DNA of 12,177 nt, from NCBI GenBank assembly GCA_003833135.1, contig QZLH01001501.1, positions 17,076-29,252 of the forward strand. The letters are read 5' to 3'. The DNA is from Oehlia diaphana (taxonomy: Eukaryota > Glomeromycota > Glomeromycetes > Glomerales > Glomeraceae). Below are positions 1 to 8,255 of this stretch, piece by piece. Each line of letters starts with the position of its first letter. Position 1 is the stretch's first letter. The notes beneath the pieces are model-generated. The model was not told where the DNA came from. It saw nothing but the letters and a program-made list of their open reading frames with translations, and made no database searches. The translations under genes and the position numbers were made by a program.

Positions 1-203
1 TCAACAAAAAGTAAGCCAAATAGCATAATTTTATGCCAATAAATTTAGTTTTTATATTATATATTAACAATTAGCACTTTTGTTTGCCATGACGTCAGAT
101 TCCGCGCTATTACCGATTTTCAATATAGGACTCTCTACTTTATTTGCGGATCACGAATTAAATAAATTTTAATTTTTAATTTTATTAATCTTATAATTAA
201 CAG
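1..203. other. A+T-rich flank of kinase relic, ends in a splice acceptor
   Basis: No coding region is supported here. A perfect 8-bp palindrome TGACGTCA (90-97), the textbook CRE/bZIP site, lies in the only less A+T-rich patch (about 88-155). The stretch ends in a T-rich run and an ACAG acceptor (200-203) that leads into the kinase exon at 204. The N-terminal kinase lobe (glycine loop, VAIK lysine, helix C) should lie upstream of that exon, but I cannot read it in any frame, so it is either outside the window or lost. Confidence 0.4.
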
Positions 204-1280
204 TTAAAATCATATAAGCATTGTTCTAATGAGTCATATTACTCATATAATAGTCGTATTATTAAAATATATGGCTTTACGAAAGATCCTGAATTAGAAG
301 ATTATATATTAGTTATGAAATATGCGTCGGAAGGCGATTTACATAAATATTTACAAAAGAATTTTACAAACCTTACATGGAATAAGCAAAAACTACATAT
401 CTTATGGCAAATTTCAGAGGGGTATGTATGTTTTAAATTTATTCATTATATTCTTTAAATTAAAGTTATTAATATTACTTACTTTAGGCTTGAGAGCATT
501 CATAAAGCAAAATTTATGCATCATGACCTCCATAGTGAAAACATATTAATTGATTTAAAAAATTACAATTATGATATAAATTATCAATGGAAAATTGGGA
601 TCTAGGATTATCACAAGCTGTAAATAATGAAACAACAAATAATGAAATATATGGAGTAATACCTTACTATATTGCACCAGAAATCTTTAAAGGGTCTGAA
701 TTTTCACAGGAATCTGATATTTATAGTTTTGGTATGATTATGTGGGAACTTACAACAGGTTGTAAACCCTTTGCTAATGTTAAACATGATATTCAACTTT
801 TCATTAAATTGGCATAACATTTTGGCGTATCTTCTGTAATTTTAGGTCGTTCTCCATCAAGAATTTTATAGATAAGTTGCTGGGATCCTGATCCCAAAAA
901 AAGACCTACTATAAATGTCATTCGTTTAATTTTTGTTGATTGGGCATTTATAGGTATATAAAGCAAAATTTAATCAAGCTGAAACAAAAAGAATGGAACT
1001 GATAACATCAAAGAAGCTTGGTCCCGAATTTGTTGAAAAATATCATTCAGAAGCCATTTATACAAGTAGGTCGTTAAATACTTTAATTTCTAAAAGTTCA
1101 TCAGTCAAGTTATCATCAACGATCTCATTTGACAACAAATAACTAGGTATTGTTAAAGAAAAGTTAATTGTGATTTTTGAAATATTATAACTATACTGTC
1201 TATTAAAATATATGTTATTTTCTTTAGATTATAATAATGCTTATATTTCGTTAGAACAAGAGTTTGATATAGACATTTAA
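204..1280 (+). pseudogene. TKL-like protein kinase relic, Rhizophagus-type, C-terminal part only
   Basis: Decayed protein kinase of the expanded TKL-like class common in Rhizophagus. Exon 204-421 starts LKSYKHC and includes KIYGFTKDPELEDYILVMKY (hinge side). A 66-bp intron (422-487, GTATGT to TTTAG) follows. The next exon carries the catalytic loop HHDLHSEN, with HRD changed to HHD but the Asp and Asn kept. One base is then missing at 597-598 within KIG-DLGLSQ, so the DFG-equivalent DLG lies in a new frame. That frame reads on through PYYIAPEIFKG (one Tyr more than the usual PYIAPE), SDIYSFGMIMWELTTG and KPFANV to TAA at 815-817. Another TAG is at 869-871, before CWDPDPKKRPTI. The frame changes again near 947-960 into the tail FNQAETKRMEL...GPEFVEKYH. 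A TAA at 1140-1142 sits where Gln is expected, just before a typical intron (1147-1227). The final exon ends EQEFDIDI at 1280. With no N-lobe, two frameshifts and three stops it cannot make an active kinase. The family call is from motifs and remembered paralogue style. Confidence 0.9.
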
Positions 1281-2762
1281 AGGTATTTAATAATTATATG
1301 GATATCATAAAACATTTTGATTACTACTAATTATTTGAATTTATCAATTTTTTTATTAGTTTGCCATTGCAGAATTTAAATTTGACAATTTAAAATTCTT
1401 CATCCACTAAAAAAAAAAAGAAATATTGATGAAATTAATGACAATTGTAGCAAATATTTTATTTAACATGATGTAATTTTTTACATTAATATCTATTTTC
1501 AATATTACTAATTCAAATTTTAAGTATTAGACATAAACCTAATTTAGCTAGTTATAGGCTTCCAATAATCTAACAGTAGTTTATTTGTTGTAGAAATAAT
1601 TTTATTCGTTATCCTATTGTAACTTTAAATTGTTTATCTATTATATCATATTTAATCATGCATATTAATTAGTATTTATAATAAAATTTACTTATTTTTC
1701 TAAAAGTTGCAAATGAGTATATATATATTGCAATGCAGCAAAATTATAACTCAAGCCGAATATCAATTAAATTATTAAATAAGTATTCTGAACAAATTTA
1801 AGTTTGCATCTCTAAACTTTTATGTTTTTTTTTTTAATGATAATTAAGTTAAAAAAGGAAGGATTATACTGTATGTGGATAAAGTTTAATTTTCTTATCA
1901 TAATAAAAAATTCAACAAATCAACAATCAATGAATCATGTTACGAGAAAGATAATCTAATAGAGAGTACTTTTATGTAAGATAAATAACAGATAATGATG
2001 TTTAGCGTTCAAATTGTTATTATAATGTTTAAATAGACGTCCGAAGTGATTCAACAAATAATTATTATAAGTATTAGAATGGATTTAATACCTTTTTATA
2101 AATTTCATAAATATTTAATAAATGAGATTGATATCGAAAATCAAGGTTAGAATTTTGCGTTAGAATTTATCAATAAAGTATTACTAACTAGTTTATTATT
2201 AAAGAAAATATTTCAATAAACATTCTAAAAATAAAATAAGTGACCAAACTTTGATAATTTTTGTTATCGAAATTGAAATAAATTAAGATCCAATAACATA
2301 AAGACATGATTGATTTTGGAATTATGAAAAGCGTAGAACTGATGAAAGCTTATTAAATACAAGTATTTAAATAAGATGATACAACTTGGCCATATTCTTA
2401 AAAAAGATTATACATAAAAATAAATAGTATATACTGAAAATACATCAAAACTTGATAATAAAACTTCTAACCAATGTGAGTTCATAAATTATGTACGAAA
2501 ATAATATTACACTACTTGAATTTTACGTAGTATTAAGTAATCTCCATATCAATAAATGTAGTTCATAACAGACCTTTGGCATTAAATATTTGAGTTAGGT
2601 AAAATACTATTTTAAAAACTATTGTTTTTAATTAATAACAACATAATATAATAATATGTATATGTTTATTTTATTGGCAAAACAATGAAAATTTTCATGG
2701 CAGGCAAAACAACATATTTATATTTATTTGATTTTTTTAATAATTTTTTTTATTGTTCCAAG
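1281..2762. other. A+T-rich intergenic DNA, no supported gene
   Basis: About 1.5 kb of A+T-rich sequence with dense stops in all frames. A 24-codon frame at 2079-2150 starts MDLIPFYKFH and is too short to call. A 14-bp palindrome ATGAAAATTTTCAT (2685-2698) is bracketed by two copies of GGCAAAACAA (2676-2685 and 2703-2712). I see no RNA gene or transposon end. Confidence 0.5.
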
Positions 2763-2971
2763 AGAAACAGTTTTTTTCGAGACAAGATCTTGACCAATTT
2801 GCTGATCAGAATTGGGTGAAGATCTCAAATGTTTGGGATAAAAGATTACTTTTATGTTATTCGGATATGATGAATAATATGTATGAGAATAATCATGACG
2901 AAAAATGGGGTCCTATGAAAAACAAATTAGAATGGGATGAAAGAGAATATGCAATAGTGAGAACAGATTAA
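2763..2971 (+). CDS. Orphan terminal-exon-like frame, unknown family
   Basis: An open frame of about 70 codons ending in TAA (2969-2971). There is no ATG at its head, but a long T-rich run precedes an AG at 2761-2764, which looks like a 3' splice acceptor. That suggests a last exon whose upstream exons are missing or unrecognised. The peptide is mixed and hydrophilic (DLDQFADQNWVKISNVWDKR; later NKLEWDEREYAIVRTD at the end), unlike the low-complexity peptides of random A+T-rich DNA. I do not recognise the family. It could be a real terminal exon or a remnant of a dead gene. Nothing upstream to 1281 supplies a partner exon. Confidence 0.3.
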
Positions 2972-3069
2972 AAGGTTGACCGAATATATTGCATCATATA
3001 GTACTGACTGAAAGTAAATTCATAAAAGTTATTTTATTTTTTTTTTGTCACCGGTATGCATGCATTAAC

Positions 3070-3153
3070 ATTTTATTTCCATGCTGTGAGCCACTGAAAA
3101 TTAATAAAGTGTTTGTTACATTTGAAATTCAATTTGTGCAATGGAAATAAAAT
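3070..3153. repeat. 13-bp perfect inverted repeat
   Basis: The arms are ATTTTATTTCCAT (3070-3082) and its exact complement ATGGAAATAAAAT (3141-3153), 58 bp apart. The flanks do not extend the match far. This could be the ends of a tiny foldback element or chance in A+T-rich DNA; the CC/GG inside the arms makes chance somewhat less likely. No target-site duplication is evident. Confidence 0.4.
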
Positions 3154-3259
3154 TAAGACACAAATTATCAAGAAAGTAAATTGGAAAAAGTCAAAAATAA
3201 ATCTGTACGCAGATTGTTGCTATATTATTTAATTTTTTTTGTAGTGTGATCACGAATTT

Positions 3260-3281
3260 CACTATAAAGCTCTCTATAGTG
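3260..3281. repeat. Small hairpin CACTATA / TATAGTG
   Basis: Perfect 7-bp arms CACTATA (3260-3266) and TATAGTG (3275-3281) flank an 8-nt loop. The hairpin lies just after GATCACGAATT (3248-3258), an 11-mer also present at 149-159. It may be the end of a degenerate mobile element, but no second terminus was found. Confidence 0.35.
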
Positions 3282-3569
3282 GACTAAATTATAAAAATTT
3301 TGATAATTCAATAAAATCTCGCAAGTTGTTAATCAAAAAGTAAAAGAAGACATAAATATGCAAGTTAATAGATTTATTAAATTTCTAATCTAAATATTTT
3401 TTAGTTATTTCGAAGAAATAGTAATAAAAACAAAAGATACTGTATTTCGAAGAAGAAAATCATTAAATGTAAAAAAGGAGCTCCCTTAGAAGTCCACGTT
3501 ATATTGTTATATTATCTGTTATGTTAAAATCATATATTCTATTATTTGCTAATTAAATATTAAATTTTT

Positions 3570-4135
3570 TGATAGGAATGATAAAAAAAATGAGTCACAA
3601 CGACAAAGAAAAGAGAATATGTGAATGAAAAGGGGAAAAAAAGAGTATGATAAATGAAAAAAATAGGGAGAGTGAAAGATAATGAAAGAAACGAAGGGGA
3701 TGAAGGAGGAACAAATGGAAGGAACGAAAGAAACAAAAAAGATCAAGTGGAAATGAAAAAAAAAAATGAAAAAAAATGAAAATAACAAAATATAATGTAA
3801 AGGAATGAAAAGATGAAGTGGGAATGGAAAAGAAAAAATGAAAATAACAAAGAGTAGTGTAAAAGAATGAAAAGTTGAAGTGGAATAAAAATGAAAGGAA
3901 CGAAGAGTAATGTAAAGAAATGAAAAAGATGAATGGGAACGAAAAAAAAAGAAAGGAGTGGAAAAAACAAAGTGGAAACAAAAAAAAAGTGGGAATGAAA
4001 AAAAAAATGAAAGGAATGAAAAGAATATAAAAATAACAGAAAAAATGAAGGAAGGGAAGAATAAAAAGAGCAAAAGAAATGAAAAGACGAAAAGAGAATC
4101 AAAAAATGGAGAAGGGACGAAAATGAAATAAACAG
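3570..4135. repeat. Polypurine tract with degenerate tandem repeats
   Basis: The plus strand is dominated by A and G for more than 500 bp. Counted lines hold only 7-8 pyrimidines per 60 bases (3721-3780 and 3961-4020). Inside is an imperfect tandem array whose units begin GATCAAGTGG (3741), GATGAAGTGG (3812), GTTGAAGTGG (3874) and GATGAATGGG (3928), a spacing of about 71, 62 and 54 bp. Shared pieces are AATGAAAATAACAAA and AGTAATGTAAA. Long open frames on the minus strand are a by-product of the lack of purines there and encode only Phe/Ser/His/Leu-rich sequence. Such tracts can adopt triplex (H-DNA) structures; that is general knowledge, not shown here. Confidence 0.75.
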
Positions 4136-4368
4136 GGGATTAAGTAAAAATCAAGCTTATAAAATAAAGAAGAAATAAAGTTAGTAGGGAACAGAAATTA
4201 CATGTAATAAATAGAAAACAAAAAAATAAAAACATACCTCAGTAGTAGCAGAGAAGAACTGAAAGACCTAAAAAGAATGAAATACAAAATGTAAGAAACG
4301 AAATATAAGAATGAAATAAAAAATAAGAAACGGTTATGTAGTGCTAGACATACCTTAATTGCAAACAT
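4099..4368 (-). CDS. Possible three-exon minigene with a 30-nt micro-exon
   Basis: A consistent set of splice signals lies on the minus strand. Exon 1 (4368-4354) is ATG plus four codons (MFAIK), then donor GTATGT. An 86-bp intron ends TTTTTAG. Exon 2 (4267-4238) is 30 nt (VFQFFSATTE), again followed by GTATGT. An 82-bp intron carries the perfect branch consensus TACTAAC (4186-4180), 24 nt from acceptor ATAAG. Exon 3 (4155-4099) begins LDFYLIP and ends TGA. All joins are phase 0 and give 33 residues with no family resemblance. The signals look better than the peptide, so a non-coding spliced transcript or the 5' part of a longer one is equally possible. It runs into the polypurine tract. Confidence 0.25.
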
Positions 4369-4560
4369 AATGACCGAAATTGATTAATGATTGTTCAAAT
4401 AGAACGTAAAATAATAAAATAGAGAAAATGAAGAAAGAAATAAGTAGAAATAATTATAATGGTCAGTTGGTCACGATATAAAATAATTGTGAATGTAATA
4501 TAGTGAATCTTATGTAAATTTTCTTACATAATAATTATAATAATTTAAAATAAATTTTTA
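4160..4560. other. A+T-rich spacer between purine tract and MITE
   Basis: Apart from the candidate minus-strand exons at 4238-4267 and 4354-4368, nothing is recognisable. The purine bias fades gradually to about 4450. Confidence 0.4.
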
Positions 4561-4567
4561 TTTGGTA

Positions 4568-4957
4568 TATGGTGCCGGAACTTTATACTCAAAAATGTTT
4601 CAAATTTTTAATTTATCACGTGAAAAGCACAATAGCCAATTTTGAACAAAAAATAGAACAAACAGATACGGGCATGTACAAAAAAGGAAATCGGCTAAAG
4701 CAGAAAGTAGTATTTATTTAAGAAGAATCAAGCCAATGTTGGGTTGAAAATTTGGACCAATCATAAAATAACCAAATTTCAAACGCTTATAACTTTTTAT
4801 GTAGATATTTTTTTGAAAATCTGACCGGTAATTTAGTAGTACTTGTTTTGTAGAACAAAGTTACCGGTTTATTTCTTTGAAATTCTATTTTATTAAAGTG
4901 TTGAAAGATTTATTAGTATCACAATTTTATTTTTGAGTATAGAGTTCCGGCACCATA
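4568..4957. mobile_element. 390-bp MITE, Tc1/mariner-type, TA target duplication
   Basis: Non-autonomous inverted-repeat element. The left arm begins TATGGTGCCGGAACT at 4568 and the right arm is its reverse complement ending at 4957. Counting the flanking TA, the arms are 31 bp (4566-4596 and 4929-4959) with a single mismatch (CTTTAT against CTCTAT). TA on each side (4566-4567 and 4958-4959) is the target duplication expected of Tc1/mariner transposases. An inner inverted repeat ACCGGTAA/TTACCGGT sits at 4824-4831 and 4861-4868. There is no coding capacity. The nearly identical arms suggest fairly recent insertion. It would need a transposase encoded elsewhere. Confidence 0.85.
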
Positions 4958-5105
4958 TAAAGTAAAATCAATATCGTACACCGCCATTGTGTAACGCCAT
5001 TACATCACTATTATCTTATATTAAAATATTAAACTTGTTAATTTTTAACAATTCATTAACCATAATAGCGAGTTCCATCTTTGGACAGTCAGAATAAATA
5101 AGCTT

Positions 5106-5288
5106 ATGAAGAATGCACTCCTATTTTTTTTAATTTTTTTGAATACATCTTATCTGATTATAATTTATTACATAACCTATAGCAAAAGGGACGTGGTGCT
5201 ACGGAATCTCCATATTACCGGATTAGTTATTATAAGATCCTTTAGCCATTTATTTATTTACACAATGATTACAATGATTAAAGAATGA
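5106..5288 (+). CDS. Small hydrophobic open frame, doubtful gene
   Basis: A 60-codon frame with an ATG start. Residues 4-25 are strongly hydrophobic (ALLFFLIFLNTSYLIIIYYI) and could form a signal anchor, followed by a basic patch (YSKRD) and a second hydrophobic part. No family is recognised. T-rich DNA readily gives such Phe/Ile/Leu-rich peptides, so this may be noise. It lies about 190 bp upstream of the SAM-protein start and could also be part of that gene's 5' leader or promoter region. Confidence 0.15.
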   Translation: MKNALLFFLIFLNTSYLIIIYYITYSKRDVVLRNLHITGLVIIRSFSHLFIYTMITMIKE

Positions 5289-5350
5289 GAATACTGCAGT
5301 AACTTTAATTAGTCAACAATATTACAATCCGCAGTAAGGTGAGTCTAGTG

Positions 5351-5414
5351 ATTGGACCGGAAAATTTTTTTGCCGAAATAAGCATACAAGCCTTAAATGT
5401 GCGACAATATAAAT
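5351..5414 (+). promoter_or_regulatory. Possible core promoter of the SAM-domain gene
   Basis: An inverted CCAAT box (ATTGG, 5351-5355) lies about 128 bp, and a TATA-like TATAAAT (5408-5414) about 70 bp, before the ATG at 5479. Spacing and order fit a fungal RNA polymerase II promoter, but such A+T-rich matches are common here. The leader between them and the ATG has two similar CTCACAA-containing stretches (about 5416 and 5447). Confidence 0.3.
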
Positions 5415-5478
5415 TCTCACAATTTGTAAAAAAGTAAATTCATTTTCTCACAAATTGAAAACAAATTTTTATTTACTT

Positions 5479-6682
5479 ATGTCTACCAAAATTGATTCTC
5501 TGCCAGTTGAAAACTGGAATACCGATACCCTTATCGCCTTTTTACGAAAACAGGACCTAAAATTCGACAACGATGACTTTGAAATTCTTCGCAGAGAAAA
5601 AATTACTGGTTTTGATTTCACTAACATGACTAAAGAAGAGTTTGAACATTGTGGATTGAAAATTGGTCCATCAAGAAGATTAGTGGAAATAGCCGAGGCA
5701 TTCAAAAGCCGATCCAAGTATTCGTTCTCATACCATAGCTTGAAAGAAGTTTTAAAAGAATACAAAATTTTATCAGGTATTTTACATGTAACAAAGATTT
5801 TTCTAACATTTTTTATGTGACTTAAATATTAATTCTCGTTCCGCTCTCTAAGGAACTTATCCGCTCAAAGATGACGCTTCTACAGTGTTTCCATTATCCA
5901 AGAAATCCGTAGGTACACAAACAACAAATGTTTCCGATGACCCAAAGAGTTTAACTTACATAATTCAGGGCTTAATATCTGGAAGCATTGCATATTTTCC
6001 CCTTGATGAAAGAGTAGCCTTCAAAAATGGTACAACAGAGGGTATATGCAAAATTAGTAGTGAGGATCCTCGATTGTCAAGTGTGTCGCTGTATTGTGAG
6101 TACAAGCTCGGAAAAACCTATATTCATCAACCGCCACCGAATTTTTCCGGATATCCTATAGCTCTAAAGAGTCCGTTTTCTTCGATCGGAACGATTATTA
6201 CGGGACTCGATCATAGCAAGACAAAGTTAATTGATAACATTAATTATGTTATTGAGTTTGTTGAACTACCTAACTTTGAAGAGCTCGTCAAATCTAGCCG
6301 TAACATTTCTGGCTCTTCTACGTTGACGAGAACGGTCGCGACGCAGACAAAGCCCATCGTTGAGGATACCAAAGCACTAACGTATATTGCGAAAGGTATA
6401 ATGTTCAAGAGCATTTGTTGGTTCCCCAGCTGGGAAGAACGAGAGGCGTTCCGCTTTGGAAAAGTGAAGGGCACTCTGCGACTAGTCAGCAATAATCCCA
6501 AACTAGCGAGCATAACACTAACATGCAATTACCAGCTTGCGAAATCTCTATGTTGTTTTCAGGGTGATATTGGACATCCAATGATCGTGAGTTGTTCATA
6601 TGGAAGTGTCAAGACTCTTCTCACACAGGATAAGAAGAAAATTATGGATAACAGTAATTTTAAATTAACGTTTCTTTCGTAA
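5479..6682 (+). CDS. SAM-domain protein with duplicated C-terminal module
   Basis: Two exons, 5479-5776 and 5853-6682, joined across a 76-bp intron (GTATTT to CTCTCTAAG); 375 residues, no frameshift or internal stop. The ATG at 5479 is chosen because it begins MSTKIDSLPVENWNT, the usual head of the Rhizophagus SAM-protein family. Residues about 8-78 form a SAM domain (LIAFLRKQDL, FEILRREKITGFDF, GPSRRLVEIAEAF), a helical fold used for protein-protein oligomerisation. Residues 84-97 (YHSLKEVLKEYKIL) look like a linker helix. From residue 118 the protein consists of two related modules of about 115 residues: SVGTQT...LTYIIQGL...AYFPLDERVAF...DPRLSSVSLYCEYKLGK and TVATQT...LTYIAKGI...CWFPSWEEREAF...NPKLASITLTCNYQLAK. 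The module is probably beta-rich by its alternating pattern, but I do not recognise it. No signal peptide or membrane segment is seen, so the protein is likely cytosolic or nuclear. The function is unknown; a multivalent scaffold is a reasonable inference. It is the only apparently intact gene in the window. Confidence 0.9.
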
Positions 6683-7352
6683 GATCTTTTTTGGAAGAAT
6701 GTATGATATTCGATTAATTTTTACAAAATATGGCAAGCTTGAAATTGTGAAAAAAATATTCCAACATGATTGACTTCATTAATTTAGGTAATATTATTAT
6801 ATCTATGTATTATTGTTTAAGAGTATAAATTTTCTTAATTTGCATATATTAGTCACGTGGAAGTTTTCTCGTAGGATTTTATTTATACTATTTAGTTTCT
6901 GTATTTATTATTAGTTGCGGATATCCAGGGAATGCATAATTATAGTGTTGGACTGGAATTATTAGTCTGAAATGTACTTTATTTAACCTTGACCGATCAA
7001 ATTGCTAATACCAAAAATCGGATCATACCAAATCTATTAATTGAATTCCAAATTTATATTTATTTTTTATTTAAACATTAAAAAAAAAAAAAATCGATGT
7101 ATTATGTGCAAAAATGTTGACCACAACCATTGCATATATATGACAAACAAATTTATATATCCATGTAAGGTGGTGACAGAAAACAAAAAAAAAAATTTTC
7201 AAATCAAAGAAAATTTTTTTCATTATGTGCTAGAATGCTTTCTTCTTGTAATAAATTTAAATATACTTCATATTGCTTTAGATTAATTAATTAATACTAA
7301 CCTCATATTATTAATTTTATACAACAATCTCGAATTTATCATTTAAATAAAG
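6683..7352. other. 3' flank of the SAM gene, no gene seen
   Basis: A+T-rich DNA. A stop-free stretch at 7041-7286 begins with TTG and contains a cysteine/histidine cluster (RCIMCKNVDHNHC), but it is Lys/Asn/Phe-rich, embraces a 14-A run, and shows no recognisable domain. Nothing else is supported. Confidence 0.4.
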
Positions 7353-7489
7353 ATACCAATTCACTATTAAGAAGTTTGTTTACTTCAACGCGAAATAAAT
7401 AATAACGTTTCATTTATTGATAAGGGAAAAGTTATTCTAACTGGATTGGGAATAAATTCACTCTATCGATACCTCATGAAAATATGAAG
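7353..7489 (+). pseudogene. Highly decayed kinase relic: catalytic loop to DFG region
   Basis: A short stretch reads as a kinase catalytic core with substitutions. The frame at 7371-7472 gives EVCLLQREINNN then VSFIDKGKVILTGLGINS. The spacing from the invariant Asn (7404-7406) to the DFG-equivalent GLG is exactly 13 residues, as in functional kinases. QREI-NNN corresponds to HRDIHxNN with H to Q, D to E and one codon lost. An in-frame TAA (7368-7370) lies just upstream. After LYRY the reading changes frame to PHENMK (7472-7489) and meets a GT that may be an old donor. With the catalytic Asp residues gone it is non-functional. The identification rests on motif spacing alone. A different ancestry from the 204-1280 relic is suggested by the different loop sequence. 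Confidence 0.4.
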
Positions 7490-7916
7490 GTACACTCATA
7501 TAAGAGGATTCAACAATTATATAAAGTTTCAATAGAAGAATTACTTACAGTACATTGACATGTTCTTTAAAAAAAAACGCATATAGAATTGTATAAATTT
7601 ATATACCAACAAATAATTTCTCGACGTTACAGTCGTTACATCAAATAATCATATCGTAATATCATGTGAACAGTAAAATATAGCCAACTTCCCCCTTTAA
7701 AAAAAAAGGATTAAAATTTTAGTATATTTGATAATCCCGTAACACCATATCTATTAGAAGAGTCATAATTTTTTTGTGACTGATATTTATTAATCTCGAT
7801 AAATAATATAATATTGCATTTCATGTAGCACACTCACGCATACCAATCATGCAAAATTTCTTTGCAACAAAGTTATGTTAGTTTCTGGTTACCTTGTGAG
7901 AAGCTTTCAGGGCGAG
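7490..7916. other. A+T-rich spacer, no gene seen
   Basis: An open stretch continues from the kinase relic to TGA at 7556-7558 (VHSYKRIQQLYKVSIEELL), possibly intronic. Beyond that, no supported feature. Confidence 0.35.
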
Positions 7917-7990
7917 TTACTTCCTAGCTAAATCCTTCAAATATTTGTCTACCGGCAATAGTTGCTCATTATAACTGACTCCTGTTACAA
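7917..7990 (-). CDS. Possible orphan terminal exon, unknown family
   Basis: On the minus strand a T-rich run ends in TTATCAG (and a second AG in AACAG just after), followed by a frame that reads GVSYNEQLLPVDKYLKDLAR and then Lys and TAA (7919-7917). The patch is less A+T-rich than its surroundings and the peptide is balanced, so it may be the last exon of a gene or relic. No upstream exon was found to about 8250, and no family is recognised. Confidence 0.2.
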
Positions 7991-8255
7991 CTGATAAATT
8001 AATAAACTAAACGTGCAATAGATTTGCAAAATAATTAAAATAATTTTTTTTTATTTACAAATGAGAGAGACTAAAGTTTCCATTTGACTTTATTTTCGAA
8101 TTTATAAACGCCAATACGTTCAAAATTTCTAACTTTTCTTGCTCATTTAATGAAATAACACCACAATAATTATATCTAAGAATTATTTTAAATTTAATAT
8201 TTTAAAAAAAGATCTCTAATGAAATATTGGAAAATTTAATGTATCAACATTCATT
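7991..8255. other. A+T-rich spacer left of the Harbinger-like element
   Basis: Homopolymer-rich sequence with stops in all frames. No feature is supported. Confidence 0.4.

Larger units (their letters stand above)
2972..3569. other. A+T-rich intergenic DNA with inverted repeats
   Basis: No gene is visible. The two inverted repeats it holds (3070-3153 and 3260-3281) are listed separately. The rest is A+T-rich filler leading into the purine tract. Confidence 0.5.

Noticed and set aside
322..549. 75-codon plus-strand frame
   Set aside because: It is a shifted frame of the kinase exon and runs across its intron; the kinase reading is in another frame.
2079..2150. 24-codon frame starting MDLIPFYKFH, possibly a first exon
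   Set aside because: Too short; the following GTTAGA is a poor donor and no partner exon was found.
3549..4102. Overlapping long minus-strand frames rich in Phe, Ser, His and Leu (up to 174 codons)
   Set aside because: They exist because the minus strand is almost all pyrimidine there; three overlapping frames look alike and have no domain or codon signal.
5469..5765. 98-codon minus-strand frame
   Set aside because: Antisense shadow of SAM exon 1, which has clear homology on the plus strand.
6244..6528. 94-codon minus-strand frame
   Set aside because: Antisense shadow of the duplicated module of the SAM protein.
7041..7286. 81-codon frame with a C-x2-C and His-Cys cluster resembling a zinc-binding site
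   Set aside because: Starts at TTG, is low complexity on both sides and has no recognisable fold; probably chance.
7490..7558. Continuation of the kinase relic frame as VHSYKRIQQLYKVSIEELL
   Set aside because: Does not match the kinase activation segment; the GT at 7490 fits a former intron donor better.
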